64,000 nt of DNA from Streptomyces humicola (GCF_024436035.1 NZ_JANFNG010000020.1:1-64000); one strand, 5' to 3'. Counted from the stretch's first letter, positions 35,624-44,550 are shown. Translations and numbers: made by a program. Notes: a model not told the origin generated them from the sequence alone.

Positions 35624-36425
35624 TGGCCTCGCGTACCTTCCGCACTGCGCGGCGCGTTCGCCGGATGATCGCGTAACTGCGGGTCAGCGCCCGGTCGCTG
35701 GCGAAGTGGAATCCAAGACGCCGACCCTCCACCAGCCGCTCGAACTCCTCGATCCCGGTGGACCGCCGTACCGTCACCCGCCGCAGTGCGTACGGCCCCT
35801 GCGTCGGGTGGGCCATGCCATTGCCCACCGCGAGCCCGACTCCGTAGCCGGCGGCGCGCACGAAACGCCGTACCCGGCGGCTCGAATATCCGTACGGGTA
35901 GGCGAACGAGCCCGGAGCCGTCCCCAGCTCCTCGTGCAGGATCTCCTTGCAGCGCACCACCTCGAACCACAGGTGTTCGTCGGGGAGCTGGTCCAGCTGG
36001 GGATGGCTGTGGCTGTGCGCTCCGATCTCCAGTCCTGCGGCGGCCAGTTCACCCACCTGCGCCCAGTCGAGCATGGTGTCCGGTGCGCCGGGGGTCAGGT
36101 CGGCGGCGGGCCGCCCGCGCAGCCAGCCGGTGGAGACGAACAGCGTCGCCACGAATCCGTGGCCCTTGAGCGCGGCGAGGGCATGGCGGTGCACCCCCTC
36201 GTAGCCGTCGTCGAACGTGATCAGCACGGGACGCGGCGGCAGCGGCCGCCGGTCCCGCCAGGCCTCGGCGAGCCGCCCCGCGGTCACCGGGGTGAACCCG
36301 CCCGCGGCGAGAAGCTCCATCTGCTGGGCGAACGCCACGGGTGCCACCGACAGCCGTCGCGCCGCCCGGGACGGGACGTCCGCCACGGCGTGATACATCA
36401 GCACCGGCACCGGCGAACCGCTCAT
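35616..36425 (-). CDS. Polysaccharide deacetylase (NodB/CE4 family)
   Basis: A 269-residue metal-dependent deacetylase that removes acetyl (or formyl) groups from amino sugars or wall glycans. Motif 1 is TFDDGYEG with Asp72 and the metal-binding Asp73. Motif 2 is HSHSHPQL with His137 and His141. Motif 3 is SFAYPYGYSS. No signal peptide is evident, so it may act on cytoplasmic or lipid-linked precursors, unless exported by another route. It overlaps both neighbours: the flippase fusion by 8 bp, and the GT2 gene upstream by 4 bp (ATGA). Confidence 0.88.
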   Translation of the reverse strand: MSGSPVPVLMYHAVADVPSRAARRLSVAPVAFAQQMELLAAGGFTPVTAGRLAEAWRDRRPLPPRPVLITFDDGYEGVHRHALAALKGHGFVATLFVSTGWLRGRPAADLTPGAPDTMLDWAQVGELAAAGLEIGAHSHSHPQLDQLPDEHLWFEVVRCKEILHEELGTAPGSFAYPYGYSSRRVRRFVRAAGYGVGLAVGNGMAHPTQGPYALRRVTVRRSTGIEEFERLVEGRRLGFHFASDRALTRSYAIIRRTRRAVRKVREASV

Positions 36426-37393
36426 GCGACCGCTCCCCCCGTCCCCCCACGGCCCCCGCGCGCCCGCAGACTGCCGAGGGCGTACCCCGCGCCGGCCGTC
36501 GCCACGCCGGCCACGATGGCCCCCGCACGGGCCGCGCCTCCTGCGCGCCCCAGCAATGCGTCACGCGCTCCTCGCAGCGCGCCCACCGGCAGCACGCGCG
36601 TGGTGTAACGGCGCTCGGAGGCGAGCCCCGCCCCCACGCCCACACGACGGGTGACCAGCGCCTTCGACAGGCCCTCCGCCCAGCAGCGGGCGCGGAAGTA
36701 CGAGAAGCTCTCCCGCGCCCGCGGCACCCGGTGGTGGATCACGGCGCGGTCGTCGATGAGCACCACCGCGTCCGGCAGCGCCCGCTGCAGCCGGATGCAC
36801 AGCTCGGTCTCCTCGCAGCCCAGCGGCCGCCGGTCGCCGTCACGCCCGATGCCGGTGGCGAAGCCGCCCGCCGCGTCGAACGCCGTGCGCCGGAAGGACG
36901 CGTTGCCACCCAGCACATTGCGCACCTGCACCCGGCCCGGCGGCAGTCCCAGATAGCTGCAGCCGACCACCCAGTCGAACTCGCGCGGGAACCACACGGG
37001 CCGGCGGCCCGACGACCAGACGGGCACCGTCCGTCCGCCGACCGCCATCACCCGCGGCTCCTCGTACGCCGCCGCGAAGTGCCGCAGCCAGTCGCGCTCG
37101 GCCACCGCGTCGTCGTCGAGGAACGCGATCACCGAGCCGGTGGCGGCGGCGATGCCGGTGTTGCGGCCGGCCGACAGGCCGCGCGGACCGGCGTTGGGCA
37201 GGACGACGACCGACGGATCGTCCTCGTAGTGTGCGCAAAGGCGGCCCAGCAAAACGGGGTTGTGGTCCACCACGAGCAGCATCTCGTGCGCGGGCAGGCT
37301 CTGCGTGGCCACCGAGGCCACCGAGGCGAGGATGTCGTCCCAGCGGTCCTCGGTGTACACGCAGATCACCACGGAGAGGGTCTCCGTGCTCAA
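36422..37393 (-). CDS. Family 2 glycosyltransferase
   Basis: A 323-residue inverting GT-A enzyme. It opens with TETLSVVICVYTEDRWDDI, the usual GT2 nucleotide-binding strand. The LDDDA acid triad lies at residues 93-95. GGNASFRRTAFDAAGGF and a CEETELCIRLQ acceptor-side helix follow. The C-terminus has Ala/Gly-rich hydrophobic stretches that may touch the membrane. TTG 37393, with GGAGGG upstream and overlapping the previous stop as TTGA, is the best start. It would add sugar to a lipid-linked polysaccharide precursor. The sugar is unknown. Confidence 0.87.
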   Translation of the reverse strand: MSTETLSVVICVYTEDRWDDILASVASVATQSLPAHEMLLVVDHNPVLLGRLCAHYEDDPSVVVLPNAGPRGLSAGRNTGIAAATGSVIAFLDDDAVAERDWLRHFAAAYEEPRVMAVGGRTVPVWSSGRRPVWFPREFDWVVGCSYLGLPPGRVQVRNVLGGNASFRRTAFDAAGGFATGIGRDGDRRPLGCEETELCIRLQRALPDAVVLIDDRAVIHHRVPRARESFSYFRARCWAEGLSKALVTRRVGVGAGLASERRYTTRVLPVGALRGARDALLGRAGGAARAGAIVAGVATAGAGYALGSLRARGGRGGTGGAVA

Positions 37394-38235
37394 GAGCCCT
37401 CCCCCAGACCCACACCGCCCGCTGCCGTGAGCACGGCGGGCCGCCGTCTGCGACGTCTGCCGCCCCGCTCCCGCACGATCACCTTCAGCACCCGCAGACC
37501 GTCGCGGACCGCTCGCAGGTTGCTCGCGCCGTGGATGCGCAGATGTTCGTGGCTGGGGATCTCCTGGACCCGCAGCCCGGCCTTGACCACCCGTATGTTC
37601 ATCAGGGTCTCCACTTCGAATCCGGCGCAGTCCAGGGCGATGTGGTCCAGGCAGTGGCGCCAGAAGGCGTTGTAGCCGTAGCACAGATCGGTGTACCGGG
37701 CGCCGAACTTGGCATTGACCAGGGCACACAGCACCCGGTTGCCGAGTCTTCGGATCAGCGTCATGTCGTCGGTGCCGCCGCCGTTGGCGAACCGCGAGCC
37801 TTTGGCGAAATCGGCCCCTCCCACGAGCGCCGAGACGTACGAGACGATTTCCCTGCCGTCGGCGGACCCGTCCGCGTCCACCATCACGATGATCTCTCCG
37901 GTGCATGCGGCGAAGCCGCTGATCAGTGCGTCTCCTTTGCCTCTGCCGAACTGGTCGACGACGGTGACCGACGGCCACAGTTCACGGGCGACCTTCACGG
38001 TGTCATCGGTGGAATGCCCGTCCACCAGAATGACTTCATGTATCCAGGGCGGGAGTGTTGCGAAAACGTGCGGGAGATTTTCCGCCTCGTTCATCGCGGG
38101 TATCACGACACTGACGGGCGGTGCAATTGCCAGATGCGAAGAAACCGGCCGGAAGGCCGGCCCGGCGACGGAGCCGGCTAATGTCGCTCTTAAAGGCGGC
38201 TGGTCCGGCGCGGCTGGTTGCGCGTAGGAAGTCAC
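37390..38235 (-). CDS. DPM1-type family 2 glycosyltransferase (polyprenyl-phosphate sugar synthase-like)
   Basis: A 281-residue soluble GT2 related to dolichyl-phosphate mannosyltransferase, which loads a sugar onto polyprenyl phosphate for use outside the membrane. Evidence: PVSVVIPAMNEAENLP at about 40-55, the DADGSADG metal motif near 120-127, RFANGGGTDDMTLIRRLGNRV and a LCYGYNAFWR segment typical of DPM1-like proteins. There is no C-terminal membrane domain. GTG 38235 is preceded by GAGGGA and is preferred over a long upstream extension without codon bias. First gene of the overlapped four-gene run. Confidence 0.85.
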   Translation of the reverse strand: MTSYAQPAAPDQPPLRATLAGSVAGPAFRPVSSHLAIAPPVSVVIPAMNEAENLPHVFATLPPWIHEVILVDGHSTDDTVKVARELWPSVTVVDQFGRGKGDALISGFAACTGEIIVMVDADGSADGREIVSYVSALVGGADFAKGSRFANGGGTDDMTLIRRLGNRVLCALVNAKFGARYTDLCYGYNAFWRHCLDHIALDCAGFEVETLMNIRVVKAGLRVQEIPSHEHLRIHGASNLRAVRDGLRVLKVIVRERGGRRRRRRPAVLTAAGGVGLGEGS

Positions 38236-38713
38236 GATTCCAATTCCCTCTCGTCCGGGGGATCGTTCACGCGGGACGGTCCTGAGGTATGTCCGGTTCG
38301 AAAGGGGGGTCTCACCACGCCCAGAGAATGCCCCCAACTGGCATGCGGGCATGATGAGTTGGCATAGGTGACAGGCCGCGCGGCGCGCGGCTCGGCACAT
38401 ACGCGGTGTCCGAGCACGGCACCCCCCTACCGCGCCCCGCACCGGAACCCATCGCGGCCTGCTCAGCCCTCCCCTGGGACCGCTTTTCATGATGGGGCGA
38501 TGCGGGTGGAAGTACGACGGTATTGATAGTCGGCACTCTATGGCAAGACCTGCACCGAGGATTACCCTTTGGCGGAATTGCCGTCATGATGTCGCTTTGA
38601 TCTTGTTGTATCGACAGATCATGTGCGATGCCGCAATTTTTCTGCCATGACCACAGACACATGAGCCGCGCGCGAGGTTGTACGAACGGAAGTGCGATAC
38701 AGGCCAGCGGTGT
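38236..38713. other. Intergenic region holding the promoter of the polysaccharide run
   Basis: About 480 bp with an AT-rich core (about 38500-38650), notably poorer in GC than the flanks. It contains an imperfect inverted repeat bounded by CCAACT (38335) and AGTTGG (to about 38363). No convincing small gene was found. Transcription towards the glycosyltransferase run should start here. Confidence 0.45.
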
Positions 38714-39808
38714 TCACCCGCGGGAGCGCAGCCGCCCCAGCCGCTTGAGAAGCCAGTCGGCCGGATCGCGCAGCTCCGGGCGGCCGACCACGGTGTTGCG
38801 CAGCGCCCGGACGGGCGCCCGCCGGGTCCGGTGCAGGGCGGCGACCGGGTGCGGACGCGTCACCCAGCCTTCGCCGACGGTCAGATCGCGTGTCTTCAGC
38901 GACTCCTTGTACGGCATCGCACCCCGCCCGAGATCGAGATAGGCGGTGCCGTCCAGCGCGGCCGCCTCGGCCATCCGCAGGCACAGCACCAGACCGGGGG
39001 AGTACTTCGCGTACCCGGTGTCGTAGGCCGGGAACCAACAGGCCAGGACGTGCGGCGAGTGCAGCCCGAAGTGCGCGGCGACCGGCAGCCCGCCCGCGTA
39101 CAGCACCGAGAGCCGCCCGGCGAAGTGGTCCTCGCGCGAGTGGAAGAGATGCTCGACGAGCCCGACGATCCACGGGCGCGCAAACCGGTCGCTGCGCCCC
39201 GTCCGCCGGTACTGCGCCGACTTCCAGGCCATCAGGGTACGCAGCACCGCCGGGTCCCGCTCGTCGTGCACATAACGCAGCTCTCCCGCATCGCGCGCAA
39301 GGCGGCGCTCCTTGGCGAGCGTGGTGCGCGTGAACTTCGGTGCGTGGCTGCGCAGATGGCGCAGATACGCCTCGTACCCCAGCTCGATGTCGATCACCGG
39401 CGAGGCGTAGCAGCCGCTCACTCCGGACTCGAACGGTTTCTGGCCCTCCACCAGGTGGTCGAACTCCCAGATCGCAAGCCCGCAGGCGCGCAGCAGCTCC
39501 CGGGCGTCCCACTGGAAACCCGGCCGGTGGACGAGCCCCTGGCAGTCCGAGAGCCCGAGCCCGACCGCCCGTCCCACCCCCGTTGCCGTGCGCTCGAAGG
39601 CGAAGAATCCGGCCGGCTCGCCGTCCTCACGGATCACCGCGACGCGCACCCCGCGCCGGAACCGGCCCACGGCCAGGGCGAATTCGAGTGACAGAAACGG
39701 ATTGGCGAGGCCCGGGAAGCCGGAGCGCCAGGCCCGGGACTGCATGCGGGCCCACGCCGCCCGGTCCGCACCGCTCAGTTCCCCGGGCCGGTGGAGCGTG
39801 ATGTCCAC
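38714..39808 (-). CDS. GNAT-fold acyltransferase, BioF2/CelD-like (FemAB-related)
   Basis: A 364-residue protein of the peptidoglycan-bridge/BioF2-like acetyltransferase class. The core is in the second half: LRTLMAWKSAQYRRTGR, FAGRLSVLYAGGLPVAAHFGLH, and AYDTGYAKYSPGLVLCLRMAEAAALDG, then DLGRGAMPYKESLKTRD. This Lys-x-x-(Tyr/Phe) pattern is typical. Such proteins N-acylate sugars or peptides during surface polymer synthesis (CelD in cellulose clusters). GTG 39808 is the start, two bases after the previous stop, so it forms an operon with the small membrane protein upstream. Its function in the polysaccharide locus is inferred by position. Confidence 0.8.
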   Translation of the reverse strand: MDITLHRPGELSGADRAAWARMQSRAWRSGFPGLANPFLSLEFALAVGRFRRGVRVAVIREDGEPAGFFAFERTATGVGRAVGLGLSDCQGLVHRPGFQWDARELLRACGLAIWEFDHLVEGQKPFESGVSGCYASPVIDIELGYEAYLRHLRSHAPKFTRTTLAKERRLARDAGELRYVHDERDPAVLRTLMAWKSAQYRRTGRSDRFARPWIVGLVEHLFHSREDHFAGRLSVLYAGGLPVAAHFGLHSPHVLACWFPAYDTGYAKYSPGLVLCLRMAEAAALDGTAYLDLGRGAMPYKESLKTRDLTVGEGWVTRPHPVAALHRTRRAPVRALRNTVVGRPELRDPADWLLKRLGRLRSRG

Positions 39809-39810
39809 GG

Positions 39811-40233
39811 CTAGGGTGCCCTCTTTCCCGGTGCCGTCGGCCGGCGGTAGGCGCGCCGCACCAGCGGCAGCAGGAAGAGTGCGATGCTCACCACGGCCAC
39901 CGCGGCGACGCCGCCGCGTATCGACCACAGATGCAGCATCAGCATCACCTGCGCGACGATCAGGTCGATCACGACCGAGCCCGTCACGGCCACGACGATC
40001 CTGCTCAGCGGGTCCAGGCCGCGCAGTACCGAGGCGAGCGCCGCGCCCGGAGCGACGACCAGGAAGAAGAAGGTGAACGGTGCGCGCAACGGCGAGCCGA
40101 TGTCCGCCAGGGCGAGCACGGCACCGACCCCGCCGGTCCCGAACGCGGCTCCCGCGAGAAGCGGCAGCGATTCCCTGGCGACCGACTGCCTGACGGATGG
40201 CCTTGTGACGGATTCCTTGGTGATGGGATGCAT
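39811..40233 (-). CDS. Small multi-pass membrane protein of the polysaccharide locus, unknown function
   Basis: Four hydrophobic segments in about 140 residues (LPLLAGAAFGTGGVGAVLALA, PFTFFFLVVAPGAALASVL, IVVAVTGSVVIDLIVAQVML, GGVAAVAVVSIALFLLP) and a basic C-terminus. I recognise no family. ATG 40233 follows GAGGGGGG. The frame stays open upstream to ATG 40347 without a ribosome site, and a TTGACG element sits in that upstream part, so the shorter form was chosen. It is coupled to the BioF2-like gene. Confidence 0.65.
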   Translation of the reverse strand: MHPITKESVTRPSVRQSVARESLPLLAGAAFGTGGVGAVLALADIGSPLRAPFTFFFLVVAPGAALASVLRGLDPLSRIVVAVTGSVVIDLIVAQVMLMLHLWSIRGGVAAVAVVSIALFLLPLVRRAYRRPTAPGKRAP

Positions 40234-40464
40234 GGACGGCTCGCCCCCCTCAACCCCCGCGACCCGGGCTTCAATGTCGCGCAGCGTACACAACTCCGTC
40301 AAGTACGTCCGCGAAGGACCGGTCTTGCCCAGATCGTTATGGAACATGGCGTCAACACGCGGGCATGGCAGGTGAATCCGCGGCCTCGGATCCCCGCGTG
40401 ACGCGTAGGAGCGATAGGGTTACGCTGCCCGGGCCGGGTGCCCTCGTACGGGTGGGGAGTGTCA

Positions 40465-40725
40465 ATGGAACAGATAGTGCGCAGCAGGGCGCGAGTCCCT
40501 GCCATCAACTGCGGTAGTCGCGCGAGCAGTGCGCGTCTCGACCGCCATCTCGCGGTCCTCGGCGGCCCTGCCGTGCCGCCGCGCGAGACGGCCGAGGCGA
40601 CATCGCTGATGCGTGAGCTGACGACGCGCGACCAGGCCTGCGCCAAGGAGAACCGCGGCGCCCGGCTTTCGCTGTTCGCCCCGCTGCGCAGGCTTCGCCG
40701 CACGCTCTTCGGCAACCGGGGCTGA
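40465..40725 (+). CDS. Small basic hypothetical protein
   Basis: 86 residues, strongly basic, no signal or membrane segment. It ends in an Arg-rich tail (LRRLRRTLFGNRG) after RELTTRDQACAKENRG. GGGGAG precedes ATG 40465 with good spacing, and an upstream ATG at 40438 is weaker. GC at third positions supports coding. I recognise no family. Confidence 0.6.
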   Translation: MEQIVRSRARVPAINCGSRASSARLDRHLAVLGGPAVPPRETAEATSLMRELTTRDQACAKENRGARLSLFAPLRRLRRTLFGNRG

Positions 40726-40753
40726 ACGGCGGAGGTATCGGTCGCACCAGCCG

Positions 40754-41944
40754 TTACACCAGCACGAACTGCCCCTCCGGCCCTTCTTCGTGATGGTCGA
40801 GCACGGAGGCCGGGCGCCGCACGGCATCCGGCACCGGCAGGATCCCCGCCCGCCGAAGATCGTCCGTGCCGATGCAAGGGCCCGCGTCCAGGAGCCGGCC
40901 CAGCTCCCGCTGTTCGCCGCGCAGGCCGGCGAGCAGCGCGAGGACCGTGACCAGTTCGAGCAGCTCCGACGTCCACTCCTGCGGCCAGGCGCGTACTCCG
41001 ATCGCCGCAAGCGTTCCGGCGGGCGCTGTGGCGGTGCGCGAGGCGAACCAGCTCTCCAGCACGCCGACCCCGCCCACCCGGAACTCCCACACCGCCTTCG
41101 GCACGGGGGCGATCCGGCCCTCCCCGACGAGAAGCGCCCGCTCCTCGGCGTCGTACCGCAGTCCTGCTGGGCACGCCGGCAGCGGTGCACGGACGTACGG
41201 CCGTTGCCCGCCGGGGAGCCGCGGCCGCTTCCCGGAACCCTCTCCCCGCAGCTCGACCCACCGCATCCGCCGCCCGACGGCGACCCCCATGTCCCACAGC
41301 TCGGGACGGGTGGTCAGCGGCACGACGTGTCCGCCGAACCCGTCCGCGCCGGGGTGCGCCGTCGCCGTGATCCAGGCGAGCACGTCGTCGGCGCCGACCT
41401 CGCGCCCCAGAAGCCCTGCGAGAAGCCCGGTCAGCCCGGGTGCCAGATTGGGCTCGCGCCCACCGGGGCGCCGGTACAGCGGCCGGATCCGCCCCGCACG
41501 CCCGGCCGGTGACCGCCCGTCCGGCACCAGCGTGCTGAGCACCAGCAGCTCGTCCTGTTCGACGACGAAAACCTGACGCGCGTCCGCAACCCGCCACATT
41601 TCGGGCCGTGCTGCATCGATCAGCCGTTGATCGGGTATCAGCCACTGCTGGTCGAACGCGCCGTGCAGCACCCGCACCGGCTCGGGGCACGGGCCGCTCT
41701 CCCGGGCCATCCTGCCCGTCGGCGCGGCATGTCCCGGCAGTTGACCGACGGCGCTGTGCAGCGTACGGGAGCGCGTGGGGCAGAAGAGCACGCCCCGCTG
41801 CTCCTCCTCCGCAACACCGACCAGTGCGTTCCAACGGGCTCGCAGCGAGCCGGCATCCGGAGCCATCACCCAGCCGCGGCCGAGCCGTAGCGGAGCGGCG
41901 GACCAGGGCATCAGATCATCGAGCAGGGGCACGTCGTCGCTCAC
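40754..41944 (-). CDS. Stand-alone recognition-domain-like relative of type ISP restriction/modification enzymes
   Basis: A 396-residue protein. The first half carries FCPTRSRTLHSAVGQLPG, the second YDAEERALLVGEGRIAPVP and VWEFRVGGVGVLESWF. These blocks match the C-terminal target-recognition part of type ISP (LlaBIII/LlaGI-type) enzymes, in which nuclease, helicase and methyltransferase normally come first. None of those is encoded in this gene or next to it: no DPPY-type methyltransferase motif and no Walker A box are present. It may be a DNA-binding relic or a protein with a new role. Assignment rests on remembered family motifs. Confidence 0.65.
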   Translation of the reverse strand: MSDDVPLLDDLMPWSAAPLRLGRGWVMAPDAGSLRARWNALVGVAEEEQRGVLFCPTRSRTLHSAVGQLPGHAAPTGRMARESGPCPEPVRVLHGAFDQQWLIPDQRLIDAARPEMWRVADARQVFVVEQDELLVLSTLVPDGRSPAGRAGRIRPLYRRPGGREPNLAPGLTGLLAGLLGREVGADDVLAWITATAHPGADGFGGHVVPLTTRPELWDMGVAVGRRMRWVELRGEGSGKRPRLPGGQRPYVRAPLPACPAGLRYDAEERALLVGEGRIAPVPKAVWEFRVGGVGVLESWFASRTATAPAGTLAAIGVRAWPQEWTSELLELVTVLALLAGLRGEQRELGRLLDAGPCIGTDDLRRAGILPVPDAVRRPASVLDHHEEGPEGQFVLV

Positions 41945-42123
41945 CGCTCAGATGGTACTGACGGTGGCCGACAGTGTGCCTCCGGCCGGGTGGATCCGGC
42001 CGGTCCGTACGGAGCAACGCGGCGCGCCGCCTCGCCTGCCGCACGCGGCCGAGGTGCGCTGTCAGAAGTCGTCGCTGTCCGAAGTCGTCCCCGTCCCATG
42101 GTCCTCTACGGAAGGGGTTCCCG

Positions 42124-42306
42124 GTGAGACGTTGCAACAAGCCGCTGCTGCGGCGGGCCACCCGAGCCGTCGCCCTCGCGGTCTTGGCGGTGTTCTGTCT
42201 TGCGAGCGCGCCCGCCGCCCTGGCCCGGGAGGTCCACCACCCCAGGCCGCACCGGCATCAGTCGGTCTCCAGGGTGACGGAGAAGGAGAAACGGTCGCCC
42301 CGGTAG
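42124..42306 (+). CDS. Possible small secreted peptide
   Basis: 60 residues from GTG 42124 with AAGGGG upstream. The N-terminus looks like an export signal: basic RRCNKPLLRRATR, hydrophobic AVALAVLAVFCLASAPAALA, then AxA. The mature part is a short His-rich basic peptide (EVHHPRPHRHQS). Its 3' end overlaps the convergent GntR gene by 49 bp. It is unusually small and no homologue is known to me, so it could be chance. Confidence 0.35.
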   Translation: MRRCNKPLLRRATRAVALAVLAVFCLASAPAALAREVHHPRPHRHQSVSRVTEKEKRSPR

Positions 42307-43004
42307 TGGATGCGGGCAACGTCCACCACCCGGCCGCTCTCGTCGTAGGTCACGCCTGTGTAGTGCAGGATCGGGCTGAGCAGCGGCACCTGGAGCAGCT
42401 CGGCGGTCTGCGGGTCGGCGAGCCGTGCCTCGACGGTGTCGGTGATCCGGCTGATCCGTACCCCGAGACGGTCCTTGAGCACCTTCGTCATCGGCCACCG
42501 TTCCAGGTCGCGGGGGTCGATCCGGTCGCCGAGACCGGGGAGTACATGGTTCTCCGCCCAGTTGGTCGGCTCGCCGCCGTCGTCGACGCGCAGCCTGCGG
42601 AACCAGGCGGCCTCGGCCAGGTCCGGGAAGTACCCGCCGAGCTCGGGCGGTACGGGACGGCGGCCGTGGTCCAGCAGGGTCGACCGCATGCCCGACTGCT
42701 GGGCCACGATCGCGTCCACCGAGCCGAGCAGCCGTACCGGTGCAGCCCGCCGTGCACCGGGCTCGATGAAGGTGCCGCGCCGCCGGTGACGGCTGATCAG
42801 CCCCTCCTCGACCAGCGGCTTGAGCGCCTGCCGGACGGTCAGCACGCTCACCCCGTAGTGCGCCGCCAGCGCGTCCTCGGTCGGCAGCCGCAGGGGCGCG
42901 TCCTGCGGCCTGCCGAGTATCGAGGCGCGCAGCGACTGCGACACCTGATACCACAGTGGCAGCTTGCGGTTCAGGACGATCGAGTCGGGCGCGAATTCGG
43001 TCAC
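42258..43004 (-). CDS. GntR-family regulator with UTRA domain (HutC subfamily), likely hmgA regulator
   Basis: A 248-residue repressor-type protein. Winged HTH at residues 15-78 (LRLPTEDALAAHYGVSVLTVRQALKPLVEEGLISR). UTRA ligand-binding domain at about 95-245 (GGYFPDLAEAAWFRRLRVDDGGEP, ILHYTGVTYDESGRVVDVARIHYRGDRFSF). It follows hmgA by 18 bp on the same strand, so the two form an operon. A likely target is the palindrome overlapping the hmgA promoter. The ligand may be an aromatic intermediate such as homogentisate. Confidence 0.87.
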   Translation of the reverse strand: MTEFAPDSIVLNRKLPLWYQVSQSLRASILGRPQDAPLRLPTEDALAAHYGVSVLTVRQALKPLVEEGLISRHRRRGTFIEPGARRAAPVRLLGSVDAIVAQQSGMRSTLLDHGRRPVPPELGGYFPDLAEAAWFRRLRVDDGGEPTNWAENHVLPGLGDRIDPRDLERWPMTKVLKDRLGVRISRITDTVEARLADPQTAELLQVPLLSPILHYTGVTYDESGRVVDVARIHYRGDRFSFSVTLETD

Positions 43005-43022
43005 GGGGCGTATCCGATGCGG

Positions 43023-44366
43023 TCAGGACGTGAAGTGGCGCTCCAGACCCTGCCATACCGCGTCGTACCCCGGCTGGCGGTGGTCCGCGCCGAGCGCCTG
43101 CGCCGTCGGCACCACAGGCCAGCGCGTTTCGAACATGAAGGCCAGGCCGTCGTCGACCTTGTGCGGCTTCAGCTCGGCCGAGCTCGCCGCCTCGACGGTC
43201 TCACGGTCGGGCCCGTGTGCCGACATCATGTTGTGCAGCGACGCCCCGCCCGGCACGAACCCCTCCGCCTTCGCGTCGTACGCCCCCTCCACCAGGCCCA
43301 TGAACTCGCTCATCACATTCCGGTGGAAGTACGGAGGACGGAAGGTGTCCTCGCCGACCAGCCAGCGCGGGGCGAAGACCACGAAGTCCGCATTGGCGAG
43401 CCCCGGGGTGTCGGACGGCGAGGTGAGCACTGTGAAGATGGACGGGTCGGGGTGGTCGTAGCTGATCGAACCGAGCACGTTGAAGCGATTCAGGTTGTAG
43501 ACGTACGGCACGTGGTTGCCGTGCCACGCGACGACGTCGAGGGGGGAGTGGCTGTACTCGGCCGCCCACAGGTTGCCGCCGAACTTGTTCACCACCTCGA
43601 CCGGTTCGTCCCGGTCCTCGAACCAGGCGACGGGCGCGAGGAAGTCCCGTGCGTTCGCCAGGCCGTTGGCCCCGATCGGGCCGAGCTCGGGGAGGCGGAA
43701 CGGCTGCCCGTAGTTCTCGCAGACATAACCGCGCGCCTCGCCGTCGAGCAGCTCCACCCGGAAGCGGATCCCGCGCGGGATCAGCACGACGTGCCCCGGC
43801 TCGGCGCTCAGCAGCCCCAGCTCGGTGCGGAGCAGCAGCCCGCCGCGTTCGGGCACGATCAGCAGTTCGCCGTCGGCGTCCGAGAAGACCCGGTCGGTCA
43901 TCGAACGGTTCGCCGCATACCAGTGGATGCCGATCCCGGTCCGCTGCAGCGCGTTGCCGTTGCCGCCCACCGTCACCAGGCCGTCGACGAAGTCGGTCGG
44001 CGCCTGGGGGAGCGGCAGCGGGTTCCAGCGCAGCCGGTTGGGGTCGGGTTCGACCTCGGTGAAGGGTGCCGTGCGCAGCTGCCTGTTGCCGATCCGGTGG
44101 AACGCCGGATGGGCCGCCGAAGGCCGGATCCGGTACAGCCAGCTGCGCTGGTTGTGGTGGCGCGGCTCGGTGAAGGCCGTGCCGGACAGCTGCTCGGCGT
44201 AGAGGCCGAGCGGTGCGCGCTGTGGTGAGTTGCGGCCCACCGGCAGGGCGCCGGTCACCGCCTCGCTGACGTGCTCGTTGCCGAAGCCGGGGGAGTACGT
44301 GAGACCGGCCGCGATCTTGCGGGCCGCCTCCGAGCCGCCCGCGACCCCGTCGTGCGTTGTGCCCAT
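43023..44366 (-). CDS. hmgA: Homogentisate 1,2-dioxygenase
   Basis: A 447-residue Fe(II) ring-cleaving dioxygenase of phenylalanine/tyrosine degradation, opening homogentisate to maleylacetoacetate. Highly characteristic blocks: [16 protein letters not shown] at the N-terminus, the metal ligands in [15 protein letters not shown] (His, Glu), and [14 protein letters not shown] (His). Length is standard. ATG 44366 with GGGAG upstream is preferred over GTG 44387. First gene of an operon with the GntR regulator. Maleylacetoacetate isomerase and fumarylacetoacetase genes are not present in the window. Confidence 0.95.
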   Translation of the reverse strand: MGTTHDGVAGGSEAARKIAAGLTYSPGFGNEHVSEAVTGALPVGRNSPQRAPLGLYAEQLSGTAFTEPRHHNQRSWLYRIRPSAAHPAFHRIGNRQLRTAPFTEVEPDPNRLRWNPLPLPQAPTDFVDGLVTVGGNGNALQRTGIGIHWYAANRSMTDRVFSDADGELLIVPERGGLLLRTELGLLSAEPGHVVLIPRGIRFRVELLDGEARGYVCENYGQPFRLPELGPIGANGLANARDFLAPVAWFEDRDEPVEVVNKFGGNLWAAEYSHSPLDVVAWHGNHVPYVYNLNRFNVLGSISYDHPDPSIFTVLTSPSDTPGLANADFVVFAPRWLVGEDTFRPPYFHRNVMSEFMGLVEGAYDAKAEGFVPGGASLHNMMSAHGPDRETVEAASSAELKPHKVDDGLAFMFETRWPVVPTAQALGADHRQPGYDAVWQGLERHFTS

Positions 44367-44400
44367 CGCCTGCTCCCTCTCCCTCACCTAGTCGCCACTG

Positions 44401-44443
44401 AATCCTATGCTCGACCATAGGATTGCGCGCGGCAGGCCGTCAA
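44401..44443 (-). promoter_or_regulatory. hmgA promoter with overlapping palindromic operator
   Basis: A perfect inverted repeat AATCCTATG-N6-CATAGGATT (44401-44424) covers the minus-10 element TATGGT (complement 44414-44419) of a promoter. Its minus-35 box TTGACG is at complement 44438-44443, spacer 18. Binding here would block hmgA transcription. The linked GntR protein is the best candidate. Confidence 0.7.
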
Positions 44444-44550
44444 TGATGCGGGGGCACCTGGCGCCGCCTGCTGCGGTGTGACTACGTTGAGGAGCTACCG
44501 GCGAGTCACCGCACCCGCTGCGACCGCACCCGTTCTGGGAGGACGACGAC

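Noticed and set aside
39811-40347. Longer form of the small membrane protein starting at 40347
   Set aside because: The extra N-terminus lacks a ribosome site and contains a promoter-like TTGACG. ATG 40233 has a strong GAGGGGGG upstream.
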